Shown piece after piece: positions 1 to 8,343 of a DNA stretch of 61,790 bases (the stretch's first letter is position 1; each line of letters begins with the position of its first letter). Origin of the DNA: Hyphomicrobiales bacterium (lineage in GTDB: Bacteria > Pseudomonadota > Alphaproteobacteria > Rhizobiales > Xanthobacteraceae); the NCBI GenBank assembly GCA_009377755.1, contig WHTM01000031.1:1-61790 (forward strand), given 5' to 3'. The translations under genes were made by a program, and so were the position numbers. The notes under the pieces are model-generated. The model had not been told where the DNA came from. It did no database searches and was given only the letters and a program-made list of their open reading frames with translations.

Positions 1-36
1 ACTTCTGAACCAAACCACACTAGACTCAATAACTTG

Positions 37-111
37 CTAGTGTCCTTCGAATCCGAAGTTCGCTACGGAGGGCGCCGCAAAATCAAGCGAACTTCGGATT
101 CGGGACACTAG
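37..111. repeat. 75-bp imperfect palindrome (family B, copy 1)
   Basis: The outer arms are CTAGTGTCC and GGACACTAG. The inner arms are CGAATCCGAAGTTCGCT and its near-exact reverse complement. The central loop contains GGAGGGCGCCGCAA. Two further copies lie near 23.3-23.5 kb with the same layout, the same GGAGGGYGCYGCAA loop core and different but still complementary arms. It ends three bases before the pgk start codon. No transposase is associated with it. Confidence 0.85.
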
Positions 112-114
112 TCC

Positions 115-1308
115 ATGCCCTCCTTCCGCACCTTCGACCAGGCCGACGTTCTCAACAAGCGCGTCCTCGTCCGCGTCGACCTCAACGTACCGATGGAGGG
201 CGGCAAGGTCTCGGATACGACGCGGATCGAGCGGGTTGCGCCGACGATTCTCGAACTCGCCGACAAGGGCGCCAAGGTAATCTTGCTGTCGCATTTCGGC
301 CGCCCGAAAGGACGCGATCCGAAACGATCGCTCAAGCCGGTCGCGGTTGCGATGGCCGATGTCGTCGGGCGGCCGGTCGCCTTTGCCGACGATTGCATCG
401 GTGCGACGGCGGAAGCGGCTGTCGCCAAGCTCAAGCCCGGCGGTATCCTCTGCCTGGAAAACACCCGCTTCCACCTTGGCGAAGAAAAAAACGACCGTGC
501 CTTTGTCGACGCGCTGGCGAAGCTCGGCGACATCTGGGTCAACGACGCCTTCTCCGTCGCGCACCGGGCGCATGCCTCGACCGAAGGACTGGGCCACAAG
601 CTGCCCGCCTATGCCGGGCGCAGCATGCAGGCGGAGCTGGACGCGCTCACCAAGGCCCTGGAAGCACCAGAGCGCCCGCTCGCAGCCATCGTCGGCGGGG
701 CGAAGGTTTCGACCAAGCTCGACCTGCTGGGCAACCTCGTCGCCAAGGTCAACGTGCTGATGATCGGCGGCGGCATGGCCAACACGTTTCTCGCCGCGCA
801 AGGCAAGGCCGTCGGCAAGTCACTGTGCGAACATAACCTTGCGGGCACTGCGCGCGAGATCCTGGACAAGGCGACATCGCGGCGCTGCGAGATCGTGCTG
901 CCGGTCGATGCCGTGGTGGCGCAGACATTCGAAGCGCATGCGCCGTCGCGCGTAGTGCCGGTCGATGCGGTCGAAGCCGACGACATGATCCTCGACATCG
1001 GCCCGACGAGCGTCGAGCACGTGGTCTCGGTCCTGGCGCGGGTGAAGACTTTGGTCTGGAACGGCCCGTTCGGCGCCTTCGAGCTCGAACCGTTTGACAA
1101 CGGCACCGTCGAGGTCGCGGAAGCGGCGGCGGAACTGACTGCGGCAGGCAAGCTTGTTTCGGTGGCCGGCGGCGGCGATACCGTGGCCGCGCTCAATGCC
1201 GCGGGGGTCGCGGACCGATTCACCTATGTTTCGACCGCGGGTGGCGCGTTTCTTGAATGGATGGAAGGAAAGGCCTTGCCAGGTGTCGAGGTGTTAAGAA
1301 CCCGGTAA
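115..1308 (+). CDS. pgk: phosphoglycerate kinase
   Basis: Cytosolic glycolytic/gluconeogenic kinase that interconverts 1,3-bisphosphoglycerate plus ADP with 3-phosphoglycerate plus ATP. The 397-residue length is normal for the family. Visible landmarks are the N-terminal RVDLNVPM block, the substrate-binding [10 protein letters not shown] segment near residue 60, the GGAKVSTK segment near 190 and the C-terminal GGGDTVAAL nucleotide-site loop near 345. The ATG at 115 gives the usual N-terminus ([12 protein letters not shown]) but is preceded directly by a palindromic repeat, and only a weak purine stretch (GGGA) is available as a ribosome-binding site. fba follows on the same strand after about 80 bases, so the two are probably cotranscribed. 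Confidence 0.97.
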   Translation: MPSFRTFDQADVLNKRVLVRVDLNVPMEGGKVSDTTRIERVAPTILELADKGAKVILLSHFGRPKGRDPKRSLKPVAVAMADVVGRPVAFADDCIGATAEAAVAKLKPGGILCLENTRFHLGEEKNDRAFVDALAKLGDIWVNDAFSVAHRAHASTEGLGHKLPAYAGRSMQAELDALTKALEAPERPLAAIVGGAKVSTKLDLLGNLVAKVNVLMIGGGMANTFLAAQGKAVGKSLCEHNLAGTAREILDKATSRRCEIVLPVDAVVAQTFEAHAPSRVVPVDAVEADDMILDIGPTSVEHVVSVLARVKTLVWNGPFGAFELEPFDNGTVEVAEAAAELTAAGKLVSVAGGGDTVAALNAAGVADRFTYVSTAGGAFLEWMEGKALPGVEVLRTR

Positions 1309-1391
1309 AACCCCTCTTCCCGGCGGATAGCCGACCGATGTAAAACGTCGTCAAATCGCCGGCTCGCCGGCCCGTGACATGGAGGTGTGTG

Positions 1392-2417
1392 ATGAACCTC
1401 GCTGAGTTGAACAAGGTGGCCCGGGCCATGACTGCGCCCGGTAAGGGCCTTCTCGCCGCCGATGAATCCTCGGGCACCATCAAGCGGCGCTTCGACGCGA
1501 TCGGGGTCGAATCGACCGAGGAGAACCGCCGCGACTATCGCGAGATGCTGTTCCGGGCGACCGAGGCGATGTCGAAATCCATCTCCGGCGTCATCCTCTA
1601 CGACGAGACCATCTGGCAAAAAGCGAAGGACGGCACGCCGCTGGTCGAACTCATCAAGAAGGCCGGCTCGCTTCCCGGCATCAAGGTCGACGAGGGAACC
1701 AAGCCGCTGCCGAACTGCCCCGGCGAACTGGTTACCATCGGTCTCGACAAGCTCGCCGACCGGCTGCCCAAGTACCACGAGCAGGGCGCGCGCTTCGCCA
1801 AATGGCGGGCGGTGATCGACATCGGCCCGGGCATCCCGAGCTATGCCTGCATCCGCGCCAATGTGCACGCGATGGCGCGCTACGCGGCGCTCTGCCAGAC
1901 GGCGCAGATCGTGCCGATCGTCGAGCCGGAGGTGCTGATGGACGGTGGCCATGACATCGACCGCTGCGCCGAGGTCAGCGAGTTCGTGCTCAAGGAGCAG
2001 TTCCAGGAGCTGTACTACCAGCGCGTCGCGCTCGAAGGCATCGTGCTCAAGCCGAACATGGTGATCGCCGGCAAGAAGAGCGCGAAGCAGGCTTCGGTCG
2101 AGGAGGTCGCGGAGAAGACCGTCAAGGTCCTCAAGGCCTGCGTGCCGGGGGCGGTGCCCGGCATCGCGTTCCTCTCCGGCGGGCAATCGGACGAAGACGC
2201 AACCGCGCATCTCGACGCCATCAACCGGCTGGGCCCGCTGCCGTGGAGCGTCACCTTCTCCTACGGCCGCGCGCTCCAGGCGGCGCCGTTGAAGACGTGG
2301 TCCGGCAAGCCGGAGAACGTCGCCGCCGCGCAGCGCGCCTTCGCCCACCGCGCTGCGATGAACAGCCTTGCCGCGCGCGGCCAATGGAAACAGGACCTGG
2401 AGAAGAAGGCGGCGTAG
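1392..2417 (+). CDS. fba: class I fructose-bisphosphate aldolase
   Basis: Class I (Schiff-base) aldolase that cleaves or condenses fructose-1,6-bisphosphate with dihydroxyacetone phosphate and glyceraldehyde-3-phosphate. The 341-residue protein has the N-terminal GKGLLAADESSGTIKRR motif of the family and the Schiff-base lysine in GIVLKPNM (K220). GGQSDEDATAHLDAIN and FSYGRALQ follow in the C-terminal half. The ATG at 1392 is chosen over an in-frame GTG at 1374 because GGAGG at 1381-1385 sits six bases before it. It lies downstream of pgk in the same orientation. Metal-dependent class II aldolases look quite different, so the class is secure. Confidence 0.96.
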   Translation: MNLAELNKVARAMTAPGKGLLAADESSGTIKRRFDAIGVESTEENRRDYREMLFRATEAMSKSISGVILYDETIWQKAKDGTPLVELIKKAGSLPGIKVDEGTKPLPNCPGELVTIGLDKLADRLPKYHEQGARFAKWRAVIDIGPGIPSYACIRANVHAMARYAALCQTAQIVPIVEPEVLMDGGHDIDRCAEVSEFVLKEQFQELYYQRVALEGIVLKPNMVIAGKKSAKQASVEEVAEKTVKVLKACVPGAVPGIAFLSGGQSDEDATAHLDAINRLGPLPWSVTFSYGRALQAAPLKTWSGKPENVAAAQRAFAHRAAMNSLAARGQWKQDLEKKAA

Positions 2418-2421
2418 CCGC

Positions 2422-2562
2422 CGTTCCCCGCACGCGGTGCAGCGCACGCGCAGGCAAGTGTACGCAGCCTGCGCAGGCTTTGGCTGCGTGTGATGCACCG
2501 CAGATGCGGGGTCCCGGGTCTGCAGCGCACCGTTTCACGCTGCGCTGCGCCCGGGACACGAA
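2422..2562. repeat. dispersed repeat family C, copy 1 (about 140 bp)
   Basis: GC-rich repeat filling the gap between the convergent fba and ligase genes. It begins GTTCCCCGCACGCGGTGCAG and ends near CGCCCGGGACACGA, with internal palindromes such as GCAGCCTGCGCAGGC. A second near-full copy lies at 45471-45645 and a fragment lies at about 42553-42581. The ligase stop codon touches its edge. Confidence 0.8.
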
Positions 2563-4443
2563 TCACAGACTGCCAACCACAATCACGCCCGCATCCGGCG
2601 TCTCGGCATAGAGCCGCTCCACTTCGGCGCTGCGGCGCTCAAGCACCAGGCGCTGATTGATGTAACCCTTGTCGGTAATCTCGTTGGCGTCGATCGACGG
2701 CATGCCGTCGAGGACGATCACCCGCTCGATGCGGTGCGAGGAACTCCGCCCCTTGTTCCAAACCGCGAGCGCGCGGCGCAGATGCTCGCGCACCACCGGA
2801 TGCCGCGCGATCTCTTCCGGAGCAGGTGGCGCGCCGGCGCCGACGATCGTCCGACAGCCGGCCGCATTGAGCCAGACCAGGAGCCCGCCGAACGGACGGT
2901 TCTCGCCAGTGACGACCGCGTCCTGCAGCGCCGGCGAAGCAGCCCCAAGCGTTGCAACCCGCAAGGCGCCGACATGCACCCATGTCCCCGTCGTCAGCTT
3001 GAAGTCTTCCGAGATGCGGCCATCGAACACCACACCGGCGGCGGGATCGGCGGGATTGGCGAAGCGCACGGCATCGCCCGGCCGGTAGAAGCCCTCCTCG
3101 TCAAAGGCCGCTTGCGTGAGATCAGTCCGCCTCCAATAGCCCGGCGTAATGTTCGGGCCGCGCACGCGGATTTCCAGCTTGTCGCCGCTTGGCACCAGCT
3201 TCAATTCAACTCCGGGAACCGGGATGCCGACCACGCCCGCGCGCTCGAGCGAGAAATGCGCAGCCGTGGCGAGCGGCGAGGTCTCGGTCGTGCCCCACGA
3301 GGACGTCATCGGTATACGCTCGCCGGTCGTGCGCACCGCAACCACTTCCAGCCGCTGCCACAGATCGTCCGGCAATGCCGCGCCGGCGTAGAGGATCAGC
3401 CGCAGCTTGGCGAAGAACGACTTCGCCAGCGCTTCGTCGCGTTCGAGATGCGGCAGCAATGCTGCGAAGCCGGCAGGAACGTTAAGGTAGATAGTCGGCG
3501 AGATTTCGGCGAGGTTGCGAACGGTTTCCCCGATCAGCGCCGGCACCGGCTTGCCGGCATCGATGTACAGGCTGCCAGCCTGGCGCAGTATCATGTTGAA
3601 GTTGTGGTTGCCGCCGAAGGTATGGTTCCACGGCAGCCAATCGACCAGCACCAGCGGCTCTTCGACAAGAAACGGCCATACCTGCGCGATCATCTGCTGG
3701 TTTGCGGTCAGCATGCCGTGGGTGTTGATCACGCCTTTCGGCAGGCCGGTCGAGCCCGACGTGAACAGGAACTTCGCGGTGGTGTTGGGGCCGATGCCGG
3801 CCACCGCGCGATCGACCGCCGGTCCCGGCGCAGTCTTCAACAGCTCGGAGAAGAGCGTTACGCCCTCCCGGTTCGCACGGTTGCGGCTGGCGACCACCTC
3901 GACGTTGTGCAAGTCGAGCGCGGCCAGCGCCGCTGCGAACGGTTCAGTGTCGGCCACATAGACAAGACCGGGCTGCAGCAGCGCGGCGATGTGCTTGAGC
4001 TTGGCGTGATCCTGGCTCTGCAACGAATAGGCGACCGAGATCGGCGCCAGCGGCACGCCCGCGGTGTGGCAGGCGAGCATCAGCAGCGCGTGATCGACGG
4101 CGTTGCCCGACAGCGCCATCACCGGCCGGTCCGCCGAAAGTCCGCGGTCGATCAGCGCCTGCGCCAGGGCATCGACCGGGCGGCGCGCCTGCGCGTAGGT
4201 CAGATGCTCCCAGCTCCCGCCGGCATTGCGCTCCGCCAAGAAAACGCGGTCCGGCTGAGCGTCGACCGCGGTACGAAAGACTTCAGCAAGGTTCGCGTCG
4301 TAGGTTTCGAGCGGCATTGGCGAGCGCAGTCGAATGCTGCCGTCGGTGCAAATCTCACGGATGACTCGTGCGGGCGCCAGGGCCAGCGCCCGGACTGGCG
4401 GCTTGGTTGCCGCGGGCGCGGCAGCATGGGAAGAAGTGCTCAT
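2563..4443 (-). CDS. feruloyl-CoA synthase-like AMP-forming acyl-CoA ligase
   Basis: ANL-superfamily ligase of 626 residues that activates a carboxylic acid through an acyl-AMP to an acyl-CoA. The sequence shows the AMP-binding loop FTSGSTGLPKG (about residue 225), the SSWGTTETSP motif near 400, YRPGDAVR with DGRISEDFKL near 500, and a lysine in DANEITDKGY near the C-terminus. The FTSGSTGLPKGVINTHGM block, the WLPWNHTFGGNHNFN block and the C-terminal domain resemble feruloyl-CoA synthases of aromatic-acid catabolism, but no hydratase/aldolase or vanillin gene is adjacent, so the substrate is inferred only. The start at 4443 (MSTSSHAAAP) is preferred to an upstream in-frame ATG at 4611, whose extra 56 residues look non-coding. 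It is convergent with fba and divergent from the ThiE-like gene. Confidence 0.8.
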   Translation of the reverse strand: MSTSSHAAAPAATKPPVRALALAPARVIREICTDGSIRLRSPMPLETYDANLAEVFRTAVDAQPDRVFLAERNAGGSWEHLTYAQARRPVDALAQALIDRGLSADRPVMALSGNAVDHALLMLACHTAGVPLAPISVAYSLQSQDHAKLKHIAALLQPGLVYVADTEPFAAALAALDLHNVEVVASRNRANREGVTLFSELLKTAPGPAVDRAVAGIGPNTTAKFLFTSGSTGLPKGVINTHGMLTANQQMIAQVWPFLVEEPLVLVDWLPWNHTFGGNHNFNMILRQAGSLYIDAGKPVPALIGETVRNLAEISPTIYLNVPAGFAALLPHLERDEALAKSFFAKLRLILYAGAALPDDLWQRLEVVAVRTTGERIPMTSSWGTTETSPLATAAHFSLERAGVVGIPVPGVELKLVPSGDKLEIRVRGPNITPGYWRRTDLTQAAFDEEGFYRPGDAVRFANPADPAAGVVFDGRISEDFKLTTGTWVHVGALRVATLGAASPALQDAVVTGENRPFGGLLVWLNAAGCRTIVGAGAPPAPEEIARHPVVREHLRRALAVWNKGRSSSHRIERVIVLDGMPSIDANEITDKGYINQRLVLERRSAEVERLYAETPDAGVIVVGSL

Positions 4444-4604
4444 GGCGCGGCCGCTTGCGGTTTCATGACGAGCCCGGCACTGGACCGGACCTTCTGCGTC
4501 CTCCGATGGAATCCGGCATCTTCCAGGAACGGGCGCGAGAGTCAAAGTTGTGCCGCACGGACAACCGCCCCCATTTCCGCCGGATTGAGATAGCATCGGG
4601 GGCC

Positions 4605-5264
4605 ATGGCACCGCGACATCCCGATACGGTGGCGAACCGCATGCTGCCGCGCCTCTATCTGGTCACGCCCCAGATCGACGACGCGGCAGGCCTCGCGCGC
4701 GCGTTGGATAGCGTCTTGCCGGTTGCCGATATCGCCGCCGTGCTGCTGCGGCTGGCCGCCGCAGGCGAACGCGAGCTGATCAACCGGGTGAAGGCGATTG
4801 CTCCCGCGGCGCAGGATCGCGGCGTTGCCCTGCTGCTCGACGGCCACGCGGACATCGTGGCGCGCGCGGGCGCCGACGGCGCGCATCTGACCGGCATCGC
4901 GGCCGTTCGGGACGGCATCGCGGCGCTTCGGCCCGACCGCATCGCCGGCGCGGGCGGGCTCGCCACCCGCCATGACGCCATGCTCGCGGGAGAAGCCGGG
5001 GCCGACTACGTGATGTTCGGCGAGCCGGATACAACCGGCCATCGGCCATCATTCGAAGCCGTCCTGGAGCGTGTCGCATGGTGGGCGGAAGTCTTTCAGC
5101 CGCCGTGCATCGGGTTTGCCGGCGCACCCGACGAGGTTGCCGCGCTGGCGAAAGCCGGTGCTGATTTCGTTGCGCTCGGTGATTGGGTGTGGACCACCAC
5201 AGTGGGGCCCGCAGCCGCAGTCGTGACGGCGAGCCAACTCGCTGCCGGGGAGCCGGTGGCATGA
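4605..5264 (+). CDS. thiamine phosphate synthase-like protein (ThiE/TenI fold)
   Basis: The 219-residue protein starts with the typical LYLVTPQIDD strand and carries GVALLLDGHADIVARAGADGAHL, matching the TIM-barrel ThiE/TenI family. The usual GQ-D phosphate/pyrimidine signature after GADGxHL is absent (LTGIAAVRD), and the GPIFPT-type loop is replaced by VMFGEPDTTG. It may therefore be a divergent paralogue rather than the housekeeping ThiE. The ATG at 4605 follows a GGGGG stretch at about 4598-4602. Its stop overlaps the Sel1 gene start (ATGA at 5261-5264), which implies translational coupling. Confidence 0.75.
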   Translation: MAPRHPDTVANRMLPRLYLVTPQIDDAAGLARALDSVLPVADIAAVLLRLAAAGERELINRVKAIAPAAQDRGVALLLDGHADIVARAGADGAHLTGIAAVRDGIAALRPDRIAGAGGLATRHDAMLAGEAGADYVMFGEPDTTGHRPSFEAVLERVAWWAEVFQPPCIGFAGAPDEVAALAKAGADFVALGDWVWTTTVGPAAAVVTASQLAAGEPVA

Positions 5265-6277
5265 GGCTGACGCCTGGCATCCGTCAAGCGCTGCCGTGGG
5301 CCTGCGCGGTCCTGGCGCTTGGGCTCGCTCTTCCGGTACAGGCGCAAGCGCCCGCGCGGCCACCGCTGCCGCCGCCGAAACCGCACACCGCCCCGACGCC
5401 ACAGGCTCCATCCGCCGCCGGCGCCAATGCGGACGCCGATCTCGCCTACGGCGCCTATCAGCGGGGCTTCTTCCTGACCGCTTTCGCGCAAGCCACCCGC
5501 GCCGTCGAGGAGCGTGGGGACGTCAAGGCCATGACGCTGCTCGGCGTGCTTTACTCCGAGGGGCTGGGCGTAGTGCGGGACGACGCCAGGGCGGTGCAAT
5601 GGTTCACGCTGGCAGGCGGGCGCGGCGACCGCGAAGCGATGTTCGCGCTCGCCAACCTGCGAATGGTTGGCCGGGGCGCGCCGACCGACCGGGCGGAGGC
5701 GGCGAAGCTGTATGCCTCGGCCGCCAAGCTCGGGCATGCCGGGGCAGCCTACAATCTCGGGCTGCTTTACCTCGACGGCCAGCTGTTTCCGCAGGATTTT
5801 TCACGGGCGGCGGAGCTGTTCCGCATCGCCTCCAACGCCGGCTATGCGGATGCGCAATACGCTCTGGCCACGTTCTACAAGGAAGGCCGCGGCGTACCGA
5901 AGGATTTGCAGGAGGCGGCACGCCTGCTGGCGATGGCGGCACTCGCCGATCACCTTGATGCGCAGGTCGAATACGCCATCGCGCTGTTCAACGGCAGCGG
6001 CGTAGCGAAAAACGAGGAGGCAGCGCTGCCGCTGTTTCGCAAGGCGGCGCGCCGAGGCAGCGCCATCGCGCAGAACCGGCTTGCCCGCATTCTCGCCGCC
6101 GGGCTCGGCGTCGCCGCGGATCCGGTGGAAGCGACCAAGTGGCATCTCGTTGCCAAGCGGCGCGGCGTCGCGGATCTGTGGCTCGACGATTTCGTCCGAC
6201 AGCTTGCCCCCGAGCAGCGCGAGGCCGGGGAAAAGGCCGCCAAACCCTGGCTCGATGCGCAGCAGGACCGTACTTGA
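5261..6277 (+). CDS. secreted Sel1-repeat protein
   Basis: The 338-residue protein has a Sec signal peptide (hydrophobic residues about 13-26, ending near VQAQA) and then a Pro-rich stretch. A run of Sel1-like helical repeats follows, recognisable by AMTLLGVLYSEGLGV, AMFALANLRMVGRGA and AAYNLGLLYLDGQLF. Such arrays are protein-binding scaffolds, often periplasmic in Rhizobiales, where some family members act in envelope or exopolysaccharide functions. The start is fixed by ATGA overlap with the preceding gene. The downstream genes encode an inositol monophosphatase and a stator-like membrane pair, so an envelope role is plausible. No enzymatic motif is seen. Confidence 0.85.
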   Translation: MRLTPGIRQALPWACAVLALGLALPVQAQAPARPPLPPPKPHTAPTPQAPSAAGANADADLAYGAYQRGFFLTAFAQATRAVEERGDVKAMTLLGVLYSEGLGVVRDDARAVQWFTLAGGRGDREAMFALANLRMVGRGAPTDRAEAAKLYASAAKLGHAGAAYNLGLLYLDGQLFPQDFSRAAELFRIASNAGYADAQYALATFYKEGRGVPKDLQEAARLLAMAALADHLDAQVEYAIALFNGSGVAKNEEAALPLFRKAARRGSAIAQNRLARILAAGLGVAADPVEATKWHLVAKRRGVADLWLDDFVRQLAPEQREAGEKAAKPWLDAQQDRT

Positions 6278-6392
6278 CGCCGTTCGCTTCGGCGGGCAGA
6301 CCCCGTTCTACCCAGGCATTCCGAGGGATTTGTCCGAGATCGGCGTTACCAACGGCTTGGTTCATATTCGGAATGACCAACGCAAGGCCACC

Positions 6393-7190
6393 ATGCTGCA
6401 CTCCGCCCTCCTCAATGTGATGATCAAGGCCGCGCGGCAGGCCGCACGCACGCTTAAGCGCGACTTCGGCGAGGTCGAGCACCTTCAGGTATCACTCAAG
6501 GGCCCTGCCAACTTCGTCAGCGCCGCCGATCATCGCGCCGAGCGGATCCTGCGTGAAGAACTCGCCAAGGCGCGGCCAGGCTACGGCTTCCTCGGCGAGG
6601 AAGGCGGCCTCACCGAAGGCACCGACAAGACCCACACCTGGATCGTCGATCCACTCGACGGGACCACGAATTTCCTGCACAGCATTCCGCAGTTCGCGAT
6701 TTCCATCGCGCTCCAGCGCGATGAGATGATCGTCGCCGGCCTAGTCTACAATCCGGCGACGGACGAACTCTTCACCGCCGAGCGCGGCAAGGGCGCCTTC
6801 CTCAACGATCAGCGGCTGCGCGTGGCGGCGCGCCAACGGCTCGCCGATGCGGTTGTGAGTTGCCCGCTACCGCACCGGGGACGGGGCGACCTTGCCCTCG
6901 GGATCAGGGAGCTCGCCGCCGCGCAGCCGCAGGTCGCCGGACTGCGCCGGTTCGGCGCGGCGGCGCTCGATTTCGCCTGGATCGCCGCGGGACGGATCGA
7001 TGGATATTGGGAGCGCGATCTTTCCCCCTGGGATATGGCAGCAGGCCTGCTGCTGGTGCGGGAAGCTGGCGGCTTCGTCACCGATCTGGACGGCGGCGAT
7101 GCGATGCTGAGCACCGGCCATGTGGTCGCCGGCAACGAGGCAATGCACCGGGAGTTGCTGGCGGTGCTCAAGCAGGCGGCCAAGGGCTGA
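6393..7190 (+). CDS. suhB: inositol monophosphatase family protein (SuhB-like)
   Basis: Mg-dependent phosphatase of the IMPase family, 265 residues, normal length. Visible metal and catalytic motifs are GEEGG (about residue 69), WIVDPLDGTTNF (about 83-94) and the C-terminal WERDLSPWDMAAGLLLVREAGG (about 207-228). Likely substrates are inositol-1-phosphate or related sugar phosphates, and SuhB homologues also act in rRNA antitermination, which cannot be decided from sequence. The ATG at 6393 is the first methionine that gives the family N-terminus (MLHSALLNVMIKAAR), and AAGG lies six bases upstream. The MotA-like gene follows after about 160 bases. Confidence 0.92.
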   Translation: MLHSALLNVMIKAARQAARTLKRDFGEVEHLQVSLKGPANFVSAADHRAERILREELAKARPGYGFLGEEGGLTEGTDKTHTWIVDPLDGTTNFLHSIPQFAISIALQRDEMIVAGLVYNPATDELFTAERGKGAFLNDQRLRVAARQRLADAVVSCPLPHRGRGDLALGIRELAAAQPQVAGLRRFGAAALDFAWIAAGRIDGYWERDLSPWDMAAGLLLVREAGGFVTDLDGGDAMLSTGHVVAGNEAMHRELLAVLKQAAKG

Positions 7191-7353
7191 GGGGCGGCGC
7201 GAGCGCCCGGCGATCCCACGGGTCGATTGAAACCGGCGTCGTCATTTCGCGTTGAATCCCGTAGTATCGAGACGCGAATCCAGACGGCTGCTGTATCTTT
7301 TCGTCGGCCGGGTGCCATATTCAAGCCCTATCCTTGGCGTTGGAAAGACACTC

Positions 7354-8337
7354 ATGGCGCAAGAATTCGACCCGCATAAGCTCTCCTCGCCGCGCATCTT
7401 CCTGCTTCGGATGGTGGTCTTTCTGGTGTTGTGCGGCTTGCTGATCTTTGTCTTGCACCGGCAGATCTGGGTGGCCTTCCTGGCCAATCCAGGCCTCAAT
7501 GCCGTGATTATCGGAGTATTGATTATCGGCATCATGCTGGCGTTCCGCCAGGTGATCCGCCTCTATCCCGAAGTCGCGTGGGTCAACGGCTTCCGCCTCG
7601 CCGACCCGGGTCTCGCCATCGAGCGGGCGCCGAAGTTGCTGGCGCCGATGGCGGCCATACTCGGCGACCGCATCGGCCGCATGGCGATGTCGGCGCAACT
7701 GATGCGCAGCATCCTCGATTCCATCGCGACCCGGCTCGACGAGGCGCGCGACCTGTCCCGCTACATGACCGGCCTGCTGGTGTTCCTCGGCCTGCTCGGA
7801 ACGTTCTGGGGCCTGATCGAGACCGTGAGCTCGGTCGGCAACGTGATCAGCAGCCTGAAGGTCGGCCCTGACGCGGGGTCGGTGTTCGATTCGCTCCGCG
7901 AGGGACTGGCCGCGCCGCTCAGCGGCATGGGCATCGCGTTCTCGTCGTCGCTGTTCGGCCTCGCCGGTTCGCTGATCCTCGGCTTCCTCGATCTGCAATC
8001 CGGACAAGCGCAGAACCGCTTCTACACCGACCTGGAGGACTGGCTCTCGACGACGGTACACGACCTCAGCGCCGAGACCGAAGCTCCGGCGATGACCGGT
8101 TTCTCCGGCGACATCCGCGCCGCCATCGAGCGGCTGCGCGAGACAATCGGCGAAGCCGGCTCGTCCAAGGCCACCACCGCGGCAATGGCAAACCTCGCCG
8201 AAGCGATCCAAGGCCTCGTTCACCACATGCGCACGGAGCAGCAGATGATCCGAGACTGGGTCGATTCCCAGGCGGAACAGCATCGCGACATTCGCCGGCT
8301 CTTGGAAATCCTCGTGCGCGAAAGCGTCAACGAGTAA
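7354..8337 (+). CDS. MotA/TolQ/ExbB-like membrane protein (non-flagellar stator subunit)
   Basis: The 327-residue inner-membrane protein has four predicted hydrophobic segments (about residues 15-35, 42-62, 135-160 and 185-212), the MotA/TolQ/ExbB topology. The conserved pair of later helices is seen as LLVFLGLLGTFWGLIETV and PLSGMGIAFSSSLFGLAGSLILGF. A cytoplasmic tail of about 90 residues is rich in charged heptads (RAAIERLRETIGEAG, HHMRTEQQMIRDW). The ATG at 7354 follows GGAAAG. It lies six bases before the MotB/OmpA-like gene, so the two probably form one ion-driven complex. No flagellar gene is nearby. Confidence 0.88.
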   Translation: MAQEFDPHKLSSPRIFLLRMVVFLVLCGLLIFVLHRQIWVAFLANPGLNAVIIGVLIIGIMLAFRQVIRLYPEVAWVNGFRLADPGLAIERAPKLLAPMAAILGDRIGRMAMSAQLMRSILDSIATRLDEARDLSRYMTGLLVFLGLLGTFWGLIETVSSVGNVISSLKVGPDAGSVFDSLREGLAAPLSGMGIAFSSSLFGLAGSLILGFLDLQSGQAQNRFYTDLEDWLSTTVHDLSAETEAPAMTGFSGDIRAAIERLRETIGEAGSSKATTAAMANLAEAIQGLVHHMRTEQQMIRDWVDSQAEQHRDIRRLLEILVRESVNE

Positions 8338-8343
8338 CCAGCC

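Noticed and set aside
2734-4593. A 619-codon plus-strand frame opposite the acyl-CoA ligase
   Set aside because: Low-complexity Arg/Ala/Gly composition with no motif; the ligase on the other strand is unambiguous.
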